The notes under the pieces were generated by a model that did not search any database, was not told the origin of the DNA, and saw nothing but the letters and a program-made list of their open reading frames with translations. This document shows, piece by piece, positions 42,911-51,883 of a stretch of DNA of 64,000 bases. Where the stretch lies: NCBI RefSeq assembly GCF_900099765.1, contig NZ_FNDX01000023.1, positions 1 through 64,000 of the forward strand, given 5' to 3'. The stretch is from Paenibacillus typhae. Lineage in GTDB: Bacteria > Bacillota > Bacilli > Paenibacillales > Paenibacillaceae. Both the position numbers and the translations under genes were made by a program. Position 1 is the stretch's first letter; the number at the start of each line of letters is the position of its first letter.

Positions 42911-43234
42911 TTACCCTTCAGAGCTGTCCCGGTCAGCAGGCTCGCTCTCAGCCGGGCGGCGCAGGTCATAATGGCGGGCGGACCACCAGATACTGCCGGT
43001 AAACAGCACGATCAGTCCGAGGATAATGGCAAACCGCCAGTCGCCGGCCTTGAAGTTCAACTGCAGAACAGTCAGTACCAGCGCGACCTGTGTCCAGACC
43101 AGCGTTCTTTTGCGGAAAGCGGTAATATTCCCTTCCATAGCGGGCATGCCGCGGATGATCCTGTAGGCGAGGATGGCCAGAATCAGCGCAAAAATGATTG
43201 TGCCGATCAATTCTGAATTGGAGAACGCATTCAT
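42911..43234 (-). CDS. Small integral membrane protein of unknown function
   Basis: The 107-residue protein has three hydrophobic segments (LIGTIIFALILAILAYRII, TLVWTQVALVLTVLQL, FAIILGLIVLFTGSIWW) and a charged C-terminal tail RHYDLRRPAESEPADRDSSEG on what is probably the cytoplasmic side. I recognise no family. It is a single-gene unit with a good terminator. A purine-rich AAAGGATTTCGAGAAG stretch precedes the ATG. Confidence 0.7.
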   Translation of the reverse strand: MNAFSNSELIGTIIFALILAILAYRIIRGMPAMEGNITAFRKRTLVWTQVALVLTVLQLNFKAGDWRFAIILGLIVLFTGSIWWSARHYDLRRPAESEPADRDSSEG

Positions 43235-43339
43235 CTTCTCGAAATCCTTTCGGGTTAACTTCCTATTGCGTTAGCAGTACAGTACAAGCTTATTATAGCG
43301 GTCCGCAGCCCTTTTACCAAGTGCAGACCGCGTTAGTTC

Positions 43340-45487
43340 TTATGAGGCCATTCTATTCAGGATTTCCTCCGCCGGGAGCGGGGGGGAGAAGTAAAAGCCC
43401 TGGATATGCGGGCAGTCATGATTGACCAGGAACTCGAGCTGTTCCGCTGTTTCCACGCCTTCGGCGATCAGGTCATAGCCGAGCTGCGAGGCCACGTAGA
43501 CAATCGACTTGATAATAGTTTCGTCAATCGAACTGATGCCGATGCCGGTGATGAAGGTCCGGTCGATCTTGATTTTGTTGACCGGGAAATGCTTCAGATA
43601 GTTAAGCGATGAATATTTGGTTCCGAAGTCATCGATCGAGACGATGATGCCATGGTCGCGCATCTGCTGCAAGAGCGGATAATGCTCCTCCAGCAGGGCT
43701 GTGCTCTCGGTAATTTCGAACTCCAGCACCTCGGTGTCAAGGCCGTAATGCTCAAGCACCGACAGCAGGTTTTCAATCAGATTGCGGTTGTAGAACCAGC
43801 TGTTGGAAATATTAATGGAGGTCCGCAGCAGCGGCATCCCGAGCTTCCGCCATTCGCAGAGCTGTCGGCATACCTCACGGATAACCCAGTCTGTCAGCTG
43901 GATCATCAGGCCTGCCTCCTCGACAGCAGCAATAAAGGTACCGGGGCCGATCAGCCCCTTCTCGGGATGATTCCAGCGGATCAGCGCTTCTAGTCCGACC
44001 ATTTTACCGGTAACAGCATTAATCTGCGGCTGGTAATGCAGCACGAACTCTTCACGCTCCAGCGCAGAAAGCAGGTATTTGGCGATCATGGTCTTCTGCT
44101 CCAGCTTCTCGCGCAGTTCCCAGTCAAAAATGAAGTAATTGCGGTTCTCCAGCGACTTGGCCTGGTACATGGACATATCGGCAAATTTGAGCAGATCATC
44201 TGTACTTGTGGAATGCTCCGGGTACAGTGAAATTCCGATGCTTGTCGACAGGCTCAGGTGGGCACCGGCAATCAGCAGGGTCTGCGAGATCAAGGCGCTG
44301 ATCTGTCCGGCAATGTCCGGGATTTCCTCCTGCGGCAGATCCGAGAAGACCATGACGAACTCGTCCCCCCCGGTACGTGCGAACAGCTGGAAGGGAAGTC
44401 CTGCGCCCTTGAGCCGGCCGGCCAGTGTCTTGATGACCTGATCTCCGATGGAATGGCCGAGTGTATCGTTGATTTCCTTGAAACGGTTCAAGTCAAAGAA
44501 GAACAGGGTGTAGGTCTGTGTCGGCTCCGAGCATTGCAGCAGGCGCTCGAATTCATCCATGAAATACCGCCGGTTCGGAATATCGGTCAGGCTGTCATAA
44601 TGGGCAAGCTTCTCATACAGCTTCTGGGAGACGCTGAGATCACGGGTGCGGAGATTGACTACACGCTCCAGCTCATGATTAAAACGGTTCTGATGCCAGT
44701 AAAAATACAGGATAAAGGCGACGACCAGCAGACAGGCTATATCAATCCACAGGACGCTGCGGAACACCTCCCATTTTGTCTGGGCCGGAAGAAGCGTCCC
44801 CATCAGCCAGTGCTGGTTATAGATATCGATCGGGGTGTCCACCAGTTGTCCTGCAGCTTTAGCTTTGTTGCCGAACAGCAGGCTATGGTCCACGTCTGTT
44901 ACATAGACGGAAGAGTCCAGGGACTGCATCTGCTCAGCAATATCCTCCACCGTTACCGTTGCGGAGACGATGCCGGCAAAGGTGTTGCCGTTATAAACGG
45001 CCTGCCGGATGACCATGCCGTATTGGCCCTGAGCCAATATACGGGGGCCGTCAATGGTAATACTGCGGGAGCGGATCGTCTCCTGAATCATGCCGGATGA
45101 AGAAAGGGCAGGATCAAGCAGCAGGTTTTTATTCAGAATGGAGGTGTTGCCTGAAAGCGGATAGAGATAGCGGATAACACCGTCCGGAGCAATCACAATA
45201 TTCATAACAGTGGTGCTGGAATTGTTGTAGGCGGTGAGCAGATACTGGTTAATAAGAGCAGGCTCTGCGTCAAAGCCTACCGTTTGAATGAAGGAGCTGA
45301 TTCCTTTGACAATCGATACTTTCTCTTCAAGGTTTGAGGTCAGTGTGACAGCCTGCGAGGATAGATCGGCTTTTTCGGCACGGTATTCCCGTTCTACCGA
45401 TATGGAATAGTAATAGAAGAGAGAAAGCTGCAACACGACTAAGAAGCCGAGGATGATTGTTAAAGGCTTTTTGTTAATGAAAGCCAT
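43340..45487 (-). CDS. Membrane GGDEF-EAL protein (c-di-GMP turnover) with periplasmic sensor
   Basis: The 715-residue protein has a membrane anchor (about 8-28), an extracytoplasmic sensor to about 240 resembling CHASE, a second membrane helix (VLWIDIACLLVVAFILYFYW) and a short linker, then GGDEF (about 290-455) and EAL (about 465-715). The GGDEF loop TGGDEF is intact but there is no RxxD inhibition site before it. The EAL motif GLEALIRWNHP, the DDFGTKYSSLNYL loop and IAEGVET are all present, so phosphodiesterase activity is expected. Cyclase activity is possible. It is a single-gene unit. Confidence 0.9.
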   Translation of the reverse strand: MAFINKKPLTIILGFLVVLQLSLFYYYSISVEREYRAEKADLSSQAVTLTSNLEEKVSIVKGISSFIQTVGFDAEPALINQYLLTAYNNSSTTVMNIVIAPDGVIRYLYPLSGNTSILNKNLLLDPALSSSGMIQETIRSRSITIDGPRILAQGQYGMVIRQAVYNGNTFAGIVSATVTVEDIAEQMQSLDSSVYVTDVDHSLLFGNKAKAAGQLVDTPIDIYNQHWLMGTLLPAQTKWEVFRSVLWIDIACLLVVAFILYFYWHQNRFNHELERVVNLRTRDLSVSQKLYEKLAHYDSLTDIPNRRYFMDEFERLLQCSEPTQTYTLFFFDLNRFKEINDTLGHSIGDQVIKTLAGRLKGAGLPFQLFARTGGDEFVMVFSDLPQEEIPDIAGQISALISQTLLIAGAHLSLSTSIGISLYPEHSTSTDDLLKFADMSMYQAKSLENRNYFIFDWELREKLEQKTMIAKYLLSALEREEFVLHYQPQINAVTGKMVGLEALIRWNHPEKGLIGPGTFIAAVEEAGLMIQLTDWVIREVCRQLCEWRKLGMPLLRTSINISNSWFYNRNLIENLLSVLEHYGLDTEVLEFEITESTALLEEHYPLLQQMRDHGIIVSIDDFGTKYSSLNYLKHFPVNKIKIDRTFITGIGISSIDETIIKSIVYVASQLGYDLIAEGVETAEQLEFLVNHDCPHIQGFYFSPPLPAEEILNRMAS

Positions 45488-45655
45488 GGAGTGCCTCCGA
45501 TATCAGAAAATTCAACATTCTATAAGCAATTTGGGCAAAAGTGGTTCCTGCACCACCGTCAAATGTCGAGATATGTCGTAGGTGTCTCTATAGCATGTCA
45601 TTTTTTGTGTTTTTGTGCAAGGAAAAACCTAATAGCCTGGGGGATAATCACAAAA

Positions 45656-45701
45656 AACGGATAAATACGATCCGCCTAAGGGCAGCTTGTATTTATCCGT
45701 T
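45656..45701 (-). terminator. Terminator after the acetate transporter gene
   Basis: AACGGATAAATAC and GTATTTATCCGTT form a perfect 13-bp stem with a 20-nt loop, and TTTTTT follows on the minus strand. It lies 48 bp past the stop at 45750. Confidence 0.85.
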
Positions 45702-45749
45702 GCTCTTGCAGGTACTGCTATATGAATTTCGGCCAAAAGCAGCGTCAGC

Positions 45750-46373
45750 TTATTTCTTGAAAATACGCAGTGGCGCGCCGACCGGCAGGAAGGTGCGTCC
45801 GAAATGGGCGTTAAGCACGGAAGCTCCGCAGCCGTAGAGGGAAACCGCCGCAATCGCCATTTCCGATACCGCAGCCAGCTTATGGAAGAATTCAGCGGCA
45901 ACACCGAAAGCATCCATGGAAAGGCCGAGGAACAGGAAGTCAATCAGGATGAAGATAATCAGCAGGACCCGGTTGGCTTCGACTGCACCGATGGTCATGA
46001 ACAGGGTGAAGATCAGATAACCCAGGAAAACAAAGCCAAGCTGCTTGGGATCAACGCCTTCAGCCAGTGTTGCACCGAATACGCCGAGCTTAATCAGCCA
46101 GCTTGCGCCCATGCCGAACCAGAAGAAGGCGTACGCGCCGAATGCAGTCATGCCGAAGGTGTTATTGTGCTTGGCATCCTGAATGGAGGCGAACAGCTGG
46201 GCGAAGGCTCCGAGGAAGATTGCCCAAGGAATAGCGTAGCTGAGTCCTGTGGTAATTTCGAGCTTTTGTGAAGAAGCGACCAGGGTAACGATAGCAAGTC
46301 CGAATAAGCCGATGGCGCTGGGGTCGGCGGTAACGATTTTGACGGATTGCGTGGATGGGGATTGCGCTGACAT
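45750..46373 (-). CDS. satP: Acetate/succinate transporter, GPR1/FUN34/YaaH family
   Basis: The 207-residue protein has six membrane helices typical of SatP acetate channels. The family N-terminal motif NPAPLGL appears as ADPSAIGLFGLAIVTL, the AFAQLFASIQDAKHNNTFGMTAFGAYAFFWFG stretch covers helices 2-3, and MTIGAVEANRVLLIIF helix 5. The Phe-rich GAYAFFW lines the acetate path in known members. The ATG at 46373 has TTGGAGG 11 nt upstream. It sits between two GGDEF/EAL genes on the same strand; a long hairpin (46413-46443) lies in its leader. Confidence 0.85.
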   Translation of the reverse strand: MSAQSPSTQSVKIVTADPSAIGLFGLAIVTLVASSQKLEITTGLSYAIPWAIFLGAFAQLFASIQDAKHNNTFGMTAFGAYAFFWFGMGASWLIKLGVFGATLAEGVDPKQLGFVFLGYLIFTLFMTIGAVEANRVLLIIFILIDFLFLGLSMDAFGVAAEFFHKLAAVSEMAIAAVSLYGCGASVLNAHFGRTFLPVGAPLRIFKK

Positions 46374-46412
46374 AGCAATTAAAGCCTCCAATTTTCAAAA
46401 GTGTACGCATAG

Positions 46413-46443
46413 GATAACAGCACCCGCTCAGGGTGCTGTTATC
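46413..46443 (-). promoter_or_regulatory. Perfect 13-bp hairpin before satP
   Basis: GATAACAGCACCC-GCTCA-GGGTGCTGTTATC lies 50 bp past the upstream EAL gene stop (46494) and 40 nt before the satP start. No T run follows on the minus strand, so it is either a weak terminator or a structured leader. No riboswitch is recognised. Confidence 0.55.
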
Positions 46444-46493
46444 AGCTTGCCTATCATATCATATCGCCTTTAACTTGCCTATAAAAGAAGTAT

Positions 46494-48860
46494 TCATTTT
46501 TTGGCGAATATCAGATTATTTTGCGATAAAAATGAATAAATTTCCACAGCTTGCATCGGCCGGCTGATATAGTAGCCCTGCAGCTCATCACTGCCCAGCC
46601 TGCGAAGCAAATCAAACTGCGCCGCCTGTTCAATGCCTTCAGAGACAACCTTCAGCCCAAGATTATGGCTCAGCTCGATAATGGACTTCACGAGCACATC
46701 ACCCTGAGGCTCCAGGGTCATCTCGGAAATAAAGGAGCGGTCAATCTTGATCACATCTACCGGGAAGCGGCGCAGATAGCTCAGCGAGGAGAAGCCTGTG
46801 CCGAAATCGTCCAGCGAGATCCGCAGCCCGTGGCTTCTCAGCCCCTGGAGCGAGGACAGGATATTGTCCCCCGAGACCAGCACACTCTCAGTAATCTCAA
46901 GCTCCAGGCTGCTGCTGGGCAGTCCGTATTCCGCAAGCAGCGACAGCAGCAGCCCGGTGAGGCCGGGCTGCATCAGCTGCACCGCCGAGATATTAACGGC
47001 AGCCGTCAGCTCCAGGCCTTCCGCACGGAAGCGGCTCAGGTCAGAGCAGACCTGCCGCAGCACCCAGCTGCCGATGCTGACGATGGAGCCGCTGGTTTCG
47101 GCCAGCGGAATGAATTCAGCGGGGGAAACGGGCCCGTGGGAAGGGCTTGTCCAGCGCAGCAGGGCCTCCAGCTTGGCCACCTTCAGGCTGTCAGAGGCCA
47201 GGATCGGCTGATAATGCACTTCGAATTCATCATTGATTACTGCTGACAGCAGCTGCTGGGACAATACCTTCCGCCGCCGGATGCTCTCCTCCAGCTCCTC
47301 CGAGTACTGCAGGATGCTGTTGCGTCCGGATTCCTTGACATGGAACATGGCCAGATCAGCCTGCTTAACCAGATAATCGGCATCCTCACCGTTCTGCGGG
47401 TAGACACTGACACCGATACTGGCCGTATTGTAGAGCAGGTGACCCTGGATGCGGTGCGGCAGGGAGAGTGCATCCTGTATGCGGGACAGTTGTACATTCA
47501 TGCTGTCTGAATCAGGAGCGTCGGCAAGCAGAATGGTGAATTCGTCCCCGCCAAGACGGGAGACAACATCATGCTTGCCGATGACCCTGGAAATCCGGAG
47601 GGCAATCTCCCTCAGCATCGCATCCCCGAAATCATGGCCGAGCGTGTCATTGACCGTTTTGAAATGATCAAGGTCAATAAAGACCAGAACGATCTGCCGG
47701 CCGGTATTTTTGACTGAGGCAATAGCTTCATTAAGTTTGGTAAAGAACAGCGAGCGGTTGGGGAGCTGGGTCAGCGGATCCAGCATCGACTGGAGCTGAA
47801 GCTCCTTCTGGGCCTGCTCCAGCGAATCAATCATCCGGTTGAATTCCTGCTCGACTTCGCTGAACTCATCGCTTCCGGAGCTGCTGATCCGGATGGACAA
47901 GTCCTTGCTGCTGCCGATGGCACGGATGTTCCGGACAAGCGCTGTCATTCTTCCGAGTATGGAACGCTTGACGAAGATGAGGCAGGCTACGCACATCAGC
48001 AGGGTCCAGGCCAGAAAGAATTTCCGGAAGCTGGTGATGGCTTTCAGCCCGCTTTCGTATATCTCCCGCGGATGCTGCAATATCATTTCTATTGCAGGAT
48101 TGCCGAATAAATCGTTAACTACAGTATGGATGGACATCATCCCGCCGGAATCTGAGCTCATCCATACCGTCTGTCCCTTGCCCGCTGCCGGTACCGCAGA
48201 ATCAATGGACTTCATCTGCAGCAAGGTCTGCGTACCTTCCCGCATACGGACCATTTCTTCCTGCTGCAGCAGCCTGACGGCAACGGCAGTTCCGACTGCC
48301 GGCAGGTCTCCGCTGCTGTTGACGATCGGGGCCAGCGTAATCAGCATCGGGACGTTACCGTGCAGCATCATGCCGGAAAGGCCGGTCCCGGACTCCGCGG
48401 GGCTTGTCAGCTTGCTTCGGATAAGACCAAGCAGCGTAAGGTACTCCGGGGTCAGCGAGGATACTGTGCCGGTATCGGAATCATATACGCCGCCGTAACG
48501 GGGCTGTCCGGAATTGTCCAGAAGGGCGGTCATATCAAAGTGATTGGTTTCATAGGTGAGCGGGCCGAAATTGCTGTCCAGATAGGTCTGCCTGTATGCA
48601 GCCGGCCATTCCCCAGGCGCTTCCGGCTGCATAAACCGGTAGGTGTCATCCCATGTGGAATATTTCAGTAACCCGGTCTTCATCATTTGCAGCTCGCTCT
48701 GATAGGTCGCAATCACGTTATCCAGCTTGCTCTGCAGTGCTGCCTCATCCAGCTTCTCAAAGCGGTTCAGCAGAATAAGGTGCAGGAGCAGATAAGTGAC
48801 ACCTAATCCGAACAGGGCTGCAACACTGATGAAGATTATTATTTTTCGGCTCAGCTTCAT
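46494..48860 (-). CDS. CHASE4-HAMP-GGDEF-EAL protein (c-di-GMP turnover)
   Basis: The 788-residue protein has a membrane anchor (8-30), a CHASE4 sensor (about 35-260, with LKYSTWDDTYRFM), a second membrane helix (FRKFFLAWTLLMCVACLIF) and HAMP, then GGDEF (about 355-520) and EAL (530-780). The LGGDEF loop is intact; the I-site position reads GKHD, lacking the Arg. EAL, SLDDFGTGFSSLSYL and VVSEGIE are complete, so it should hydrolyse c-di-GMP. It faces the UbiA gene across a 176-bp divergent region that has a TATAAT at 48978 for the plus strand. Confidence 0.9.
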   Translation of the reverse strand: MKLSRKIIIFISVAALFGLGVTYLLLHLILLNRFEKLDEAALQSKLDNVIATYQSELQMMKTGLLKYSTWDDTYRFMQPEAPGEWPAAYRQTYLDSNFGPLTYETNHFDMTALLDNSGQPRYGGVYDSDTGTVSSLTPEYLTLLGLIRSKLTSPAESGTGLSGMMLHGNVPMLITLAPIVNSSGDLPAVGTAVAVRLLQQEEMVRMREGTQTLLQMKSIDSAVPAAGKGQTVWMSSDSGGMMSIHTVVNDLFGNPAIEMILQHPREIYESGLKAITSFRKFFLAWTLLMCVACLIFVKRSILGRMTALVRNIRAIGSSKDLSIRISSSGSDEFSEVEQEFNRMIDSLEQAQKELQLQSMLDPLTQLPNRSLFFTKLNEAIASVKNTGRQIVLVFIDLDHFKTVNDTLGHDFGDAMLREIALRISRVIGKHDVVSRLGGDEFTILLADAPDSDSMNVQLSRIQDALSLPHRIQGHLLYNTASIGVSVYPQNGEDADYLVKQADLAMFHVKESGRNSILQYSEELEESIRRRKVLSQQLLSAVINDEFEVHYQPILASDSLKVAKLEALLRWTSPSHGPVSPAEFIPLAETSGSIVSIGSWVLRQVCSDLSRFRAEGLELTAAVNISAVQLMQPGLTGLLLSLLAEYGLPSSSLELEITESVLVSGDNILSSLQGLRSHGLRISLDDFGTGFSSLSYLRRFPVDVIKIDRSFISEMTLEPQGDVLVKSIIELSHNLGLKVVSEGIEQAAQFDLLRRLGSDELQGYYISRPMQAVEIYSFLSQNNLIFAKK

Positions 48861-49036
48861 GTTGCTCCCCTTCTAGTATTAATAGATTTATTAGGAAATA
48901 AGTACCACATAAACCAGTGTAACACGAATAGGTAATATTTTGCAGCGTTAATCTGTCCCAAGTGTCGAAATTTGATGTATAATAATCTTGCAATAATAAT
49001 AATCACATAAATTCATAGAAGGAGATAGCGTCTGGG

Positions 49037-49954
49037 ATGGATAAATGGACTTTATTTAAGAAGATTACACGGTTTGGAACGATTCCCGTGATGCTTATAC
49101 CGGTTGTTTTGGGGACGGTCGGGGCATACGTATGGGAAGGCAGCTTCCATCCGTTTTTGTTTGTTATAACGCTTGTCGGTGCGGTATCCGCCCATCTGTT
49201 CTCGAATATGGTGAATGATTTATGGGACTTCCGCAATGGTACGGATACAGAAGCGAAGAATACACCGGGAATGGTTTCGACAAACTCCGGTTTTTTGTCA
49301 GGCGGGCTGATGAAGGAATCCCTCTTTGCCCTGATGACCTGGTCACTGCTGGCGCTGGCCGTGGCCTGCGGCCTGATCCTCAGCATTTCCAGCGGCTGGG
49401 AGACGCTCTGGTTCGTAGCGGCCGGGGCACTGATTGCCTATTTCTATGTGGCACCGCCGCTGCGGTTCGGATACCGGGGCAAGGGCTACAGTGAGTTTGC
49501 GATCTTCGTCGCTTTTGGAGTAATGCCCGTATTGGGCTCTTATTTCGTGCAGACAGGTGAATTCAGCCTGAAGCCGGTGCTGCTGTCTATTCCGGTAGGT
49601 CTTTTGACCACCCTGCTCCTGTTTAATCACCATTTCCTGCACTGGAGAGCAGATGAGCAGGCCGGCAAGCGCACGCTGGTTGTCGTATGGGGGGAACGCA
49701 GAGCCCTTGTGTTTTCCCGCATCCTGCTGTTTCTTTCATACGGCTCTTTAATTGTATGTGTAGTGTACGGCGTACTGCCGGTTTACGCGCTGCTGGCGCT
49801 GCTTACTGTATTTGCACCTTTGCAGGTATACCGCGGGCTGGAGCCGCAGAATGCCTCGCTGGCTTATCTGCCGTTAATGGGTGCTTCACAGCAGGCCTCT
49901 GTCCGCTGCGGCTTGATTATGGCACTGGCCCTGCTGATTCAGGGGCTTATCTAA
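49037..49954 (+). CDS. UbiA-family prenyltransferase 1
   Basis: The 305-residue protein has eight to nine membrane helices and two Asp-rich motifs. The first is NMVNDLWDFRNGTD near 55, the canonical NDxxDxxxD magnesium-diphosphate site. The second is HFLHWRADEQAGKRTL near 200, the DxxAGKRT site. It attaches an isoprenoid chain to an aromatic or other acceptor in the membrane. MenA/MqnP-type activity (dihydroxynaphthoate prenylation) is plausible because mqnB and mqnD occur in the same window, but the genes are 45 kb apart. AGAAGGAGA lies before the ATG. It heads a UbiA-DUF6081-UbiA unit. Confidence 0.88.
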   Translation: MDKWTLFKKITRFGTIPVMLIPVVLGTVGAYVWEGSFHPFLFVITLVGAVSAHLFSNMVNDLWDFRNGTDTEAKNTPGMVSTNSGFLSGGLMKESLFALMTWSLLALAVACGLILSISSGWETLWFVAAGALIAYFYVAPPLRFGYRGKGYSEFAIFVAFGVMPVLGSYFVQTGEFSLKPVLLSIPVGLLTTLLLFNHHFLHWRADEQAGKRTLVVVWGERRALVFSRILLFLSYGSLIVCVVYGVLPVYALLALLTVFAPLQVYRGLEPQNASLAYLPLMGASQQASVRCGLIMALALLIQGLI

Positions 49955-49986
49955 CCTAATTCCCATACCAGAAGGAGAGAACAATA

Positions 49987-50760
49987 ATGGACCACAATAA
50001 AGAACAGGCGGAACAGCATCAGCCGGCGGTGGGCAGCCAGACCGTACTCGGAGATTTTCATACCATTCTGTCGGAGGGAAAAGTGTGGAAGACGGGCGGC
50101 TTTGCGCTGCCTGACGGCTCATTCTGGGCCTACCGTGAGCCTGAAGCGGTAGTTATTGTGCGTAACGGCTACCTGTATGTCCGGGCGCAGCTCAGCCGCC
50201 AGCATAACCAGGTGCAGATTCTCGACAATGCCAAGCATATGTATTATTCGGCGCAGCCGGTGGACATTCCCGAGGAAGGGGAGATCAGCTTTGAGCTGCA
50301 GATCCGCGCCCGTACACAGGGTACGGCTCCCGGAGATTTGTACGACGGGTACGTCTCGCTGAATCTGCTTGATTTCACGACCGGCGCGGCCCTTGATTTC
50401 TTTGCCGGCAATGATAAATACGCCAGCGTCTACGGCATTCTGCCCTTCCCGGGCGTCCAGGTTCCGGATACAGGCGGTACGAAGTATTTCTGCATCTTCA
50501 CAGAGGCGGAGGATTTCAAGCCGCGCGAGTTCAACACCTACAAAATTACGTACCACCGCGGAAATGACGAGGCTGTCTTCTATGTTAACGGCAGGGAAGT
50601 ACGCCGCGAGCAGAATGTTCCAGTTAAATTCAACAGCTTTACCGTGGCCCTCGGCATTATGACGGAAAAGGATCTGACCCCCGAAGGCAGCGTGTCGGCA
50701 CATGGCCAGACTGTTATCGCTGAATGGTCCCCGGTGACCGTAACAACGACGGCACGCTAA
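49987..50760 (+). CDS. DUF6081-family beta-rich protein
   Basis: The 257-residue protein has no signal peptide or membrane segment. Alternating strands (VVIVRNGYLYVRAQL, GEISFELQIRARTQ, GYVSLNLLDFTTGAALDFFAG, FNTYKITYHRGNDEAVFYVNGREVRR) suggest a concanavalin-like beta sandwich as in DUF6081 proteins. No catalytic residues are evident. It lies between two UbiA prenyltransferase genes (32 bp after the first, 75 bp before the second), so it probably binds or carries a product or precursor of them; that is inference. AGAAGGAGAG precedes the ATG. Confidence 0.75.
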   Translation: MDHNKEQAEQHQPAVGSQTVLGDFHTILSEGKVWKTGGFALPDGSFWAYREPEAVVIVRNGYLYVRAQLSRQHNQVQILDNAKHMYYSAQPVDIPEEGEISFELQIRARTQGTAPGDLYDGYVSLNLLDFTTGAALDFFAGNDKYASVYGILPFPGVQVPDTGGTKYFCIFTEAEDFKPREFNTYKITYHRGNDEAVFYVNGREVRREQNVPVKFNSFTVALGIMTEKDLTPEGSVSAHGQTVIAEWSPVTVTTTAR

Positions 50761-50834
50761 TAGACCGGGCCTATTAATAGAGCGGCGGAACCGCTGCAAA
50801 GGGTTTATTTTGTGAAGAGTAAGGATGGGTTGCG

Positions 50835-51791
50835 GTGAATGTAAGGAGCTTTCTGCGATTTGTGGAGCTGCCGACCAAGGTGGCCAGTATGCTTCCGTTC
50901 CTGCTGGGGACGCTGTATGCGCTGTACCGGTTTGAGGATTTTTATATGCTGCGGTTTATCCTGATGCTCGTGTCCCTGCTCAGCTTCGATATGGCGACAA
51001 CGGCCATCAACAACTACTATGATTTCAAAAAAGCGGCCAAAAAGCATGGCTACGGCTATGAGACCCATAATGCCATTGTCCGCTATAAGCTAAAGGAAAG
51101 CACCGTGATCGCAACGATCACCGTTCTGCTCCTTCTGGCTGCAGGCGGGGGCATCGCCCTTGTCTTCCAGACGGGGCTGCTGATCCTTTTGCTGGGCGGG
51201 CTGTCGTTCCTGATCGGCATCCTGTATTCCTTCGGACCGATTCCGATTTCGCGGATGCCGCTCGGCGAGCTGTTCTCGGGACTGTTTATGGGCTTTGTGA
51301 TCATCTTTATATCGGCCTACATCCACTCAGACCAGAGCGTGGTTACGCTGCTGCTGCAGGGCGGCTGGGTCGATCTGCATGTCAACCTTATTGAGGTTGT
51401 GTACATCTTCTGGTTCTCGGTGCCCGCGATTCTCGGAATTGCCGGAATTATGCTGGCCAACAATATCTGTGATATCGAAGATGATCTGGAGAACCGCCGG
51501 TATACCCTGCCGGTCTATATCGGCCGCAACCATGCGCTGCTGCTGTTCAAGCTGCTCTATTATGCTTCTTTTCTAGATATGATCGTTCTGCTGATTCTCG
51601 GGGTCCATCCGCTGCTGGTGGCGCTGCTGCTGATTACGCTGGTTCCCCTGCGCCGGAATATTGCCCTGTTCCAGGAAAAGCAGGAGAAGGCCTCCACCTT
51701 TATCCTGTCAGTCAAAAATTTCGTGCTGATGAGTACGGCGCGGATCATTGTGCTGGCTGCCGCAGTCCTGCTGGGGCTGCTGAATATCTGA
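50835..51791 (+). CDS. UbiA-family prenyltransferase 2 (MenA-like)
   Basis: The 318-residue membrane protein starts FVELPTKVASMLPFLLG, close to MenA-type enzymes. The first Asp motif is reduced to INNYYDFKKAAKKHG (NNYYD, with only one strong Asp and Lys following), and the second is NNICDIEDDLENRRYTLPVYIGR. The altered first motif sets it apart from prenyltransferase 1. It could act on dihydroxynaphthoate or another acceptor. The GTG at 50835 has AAGGATGG upstream. The cassette with DUF6081 between two UbiA genes suggests a shared lipid product. Confidence 0.85.
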   Translation: MNVRSFLRFVELPTKVASMLPFLLGTLYALYRFEDFYMLRFILMLVSLLSFDMATTAINNYYDFKKAAKKHGYGYETHNAIVRYKLKESTVIATITVLLLLAAGGGIALVFQTGLLILLLGGLSFLIGILYSFGPIPISRMPLGELFSGLFMGFVIIFISAYIHSDQSVVTLLLQGGWVDLHVNLIEVVYIFWFSVPAILGIAGIMLANNICDIEDDLENRRYTLPVYIGRNHALLLFKLLYYASFLDMIVLLILGVHPLLVALLLITLVPLRRNIALFQEKQEKASTFILSVKNFVLMSTARIIVLAAAVLLGLLNI

Positions 51792-51883
51792 CAGCTGCAT
51801 CATTAGTGATGCTTCCTATTCTATGATATGGTGTCAGTAGATATATTCACGTTCTTATTCTTATACAAGGAAGGTGTGCATCT

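Noticed and set aside
48963..48969. TGTCGAA, a match to the Spo0A box, between an EAL gene and a UbiA gene
   Set aside because: A 7-bp word is expected several times in 64 kb by chance, and it also occurs inside coding regions here.
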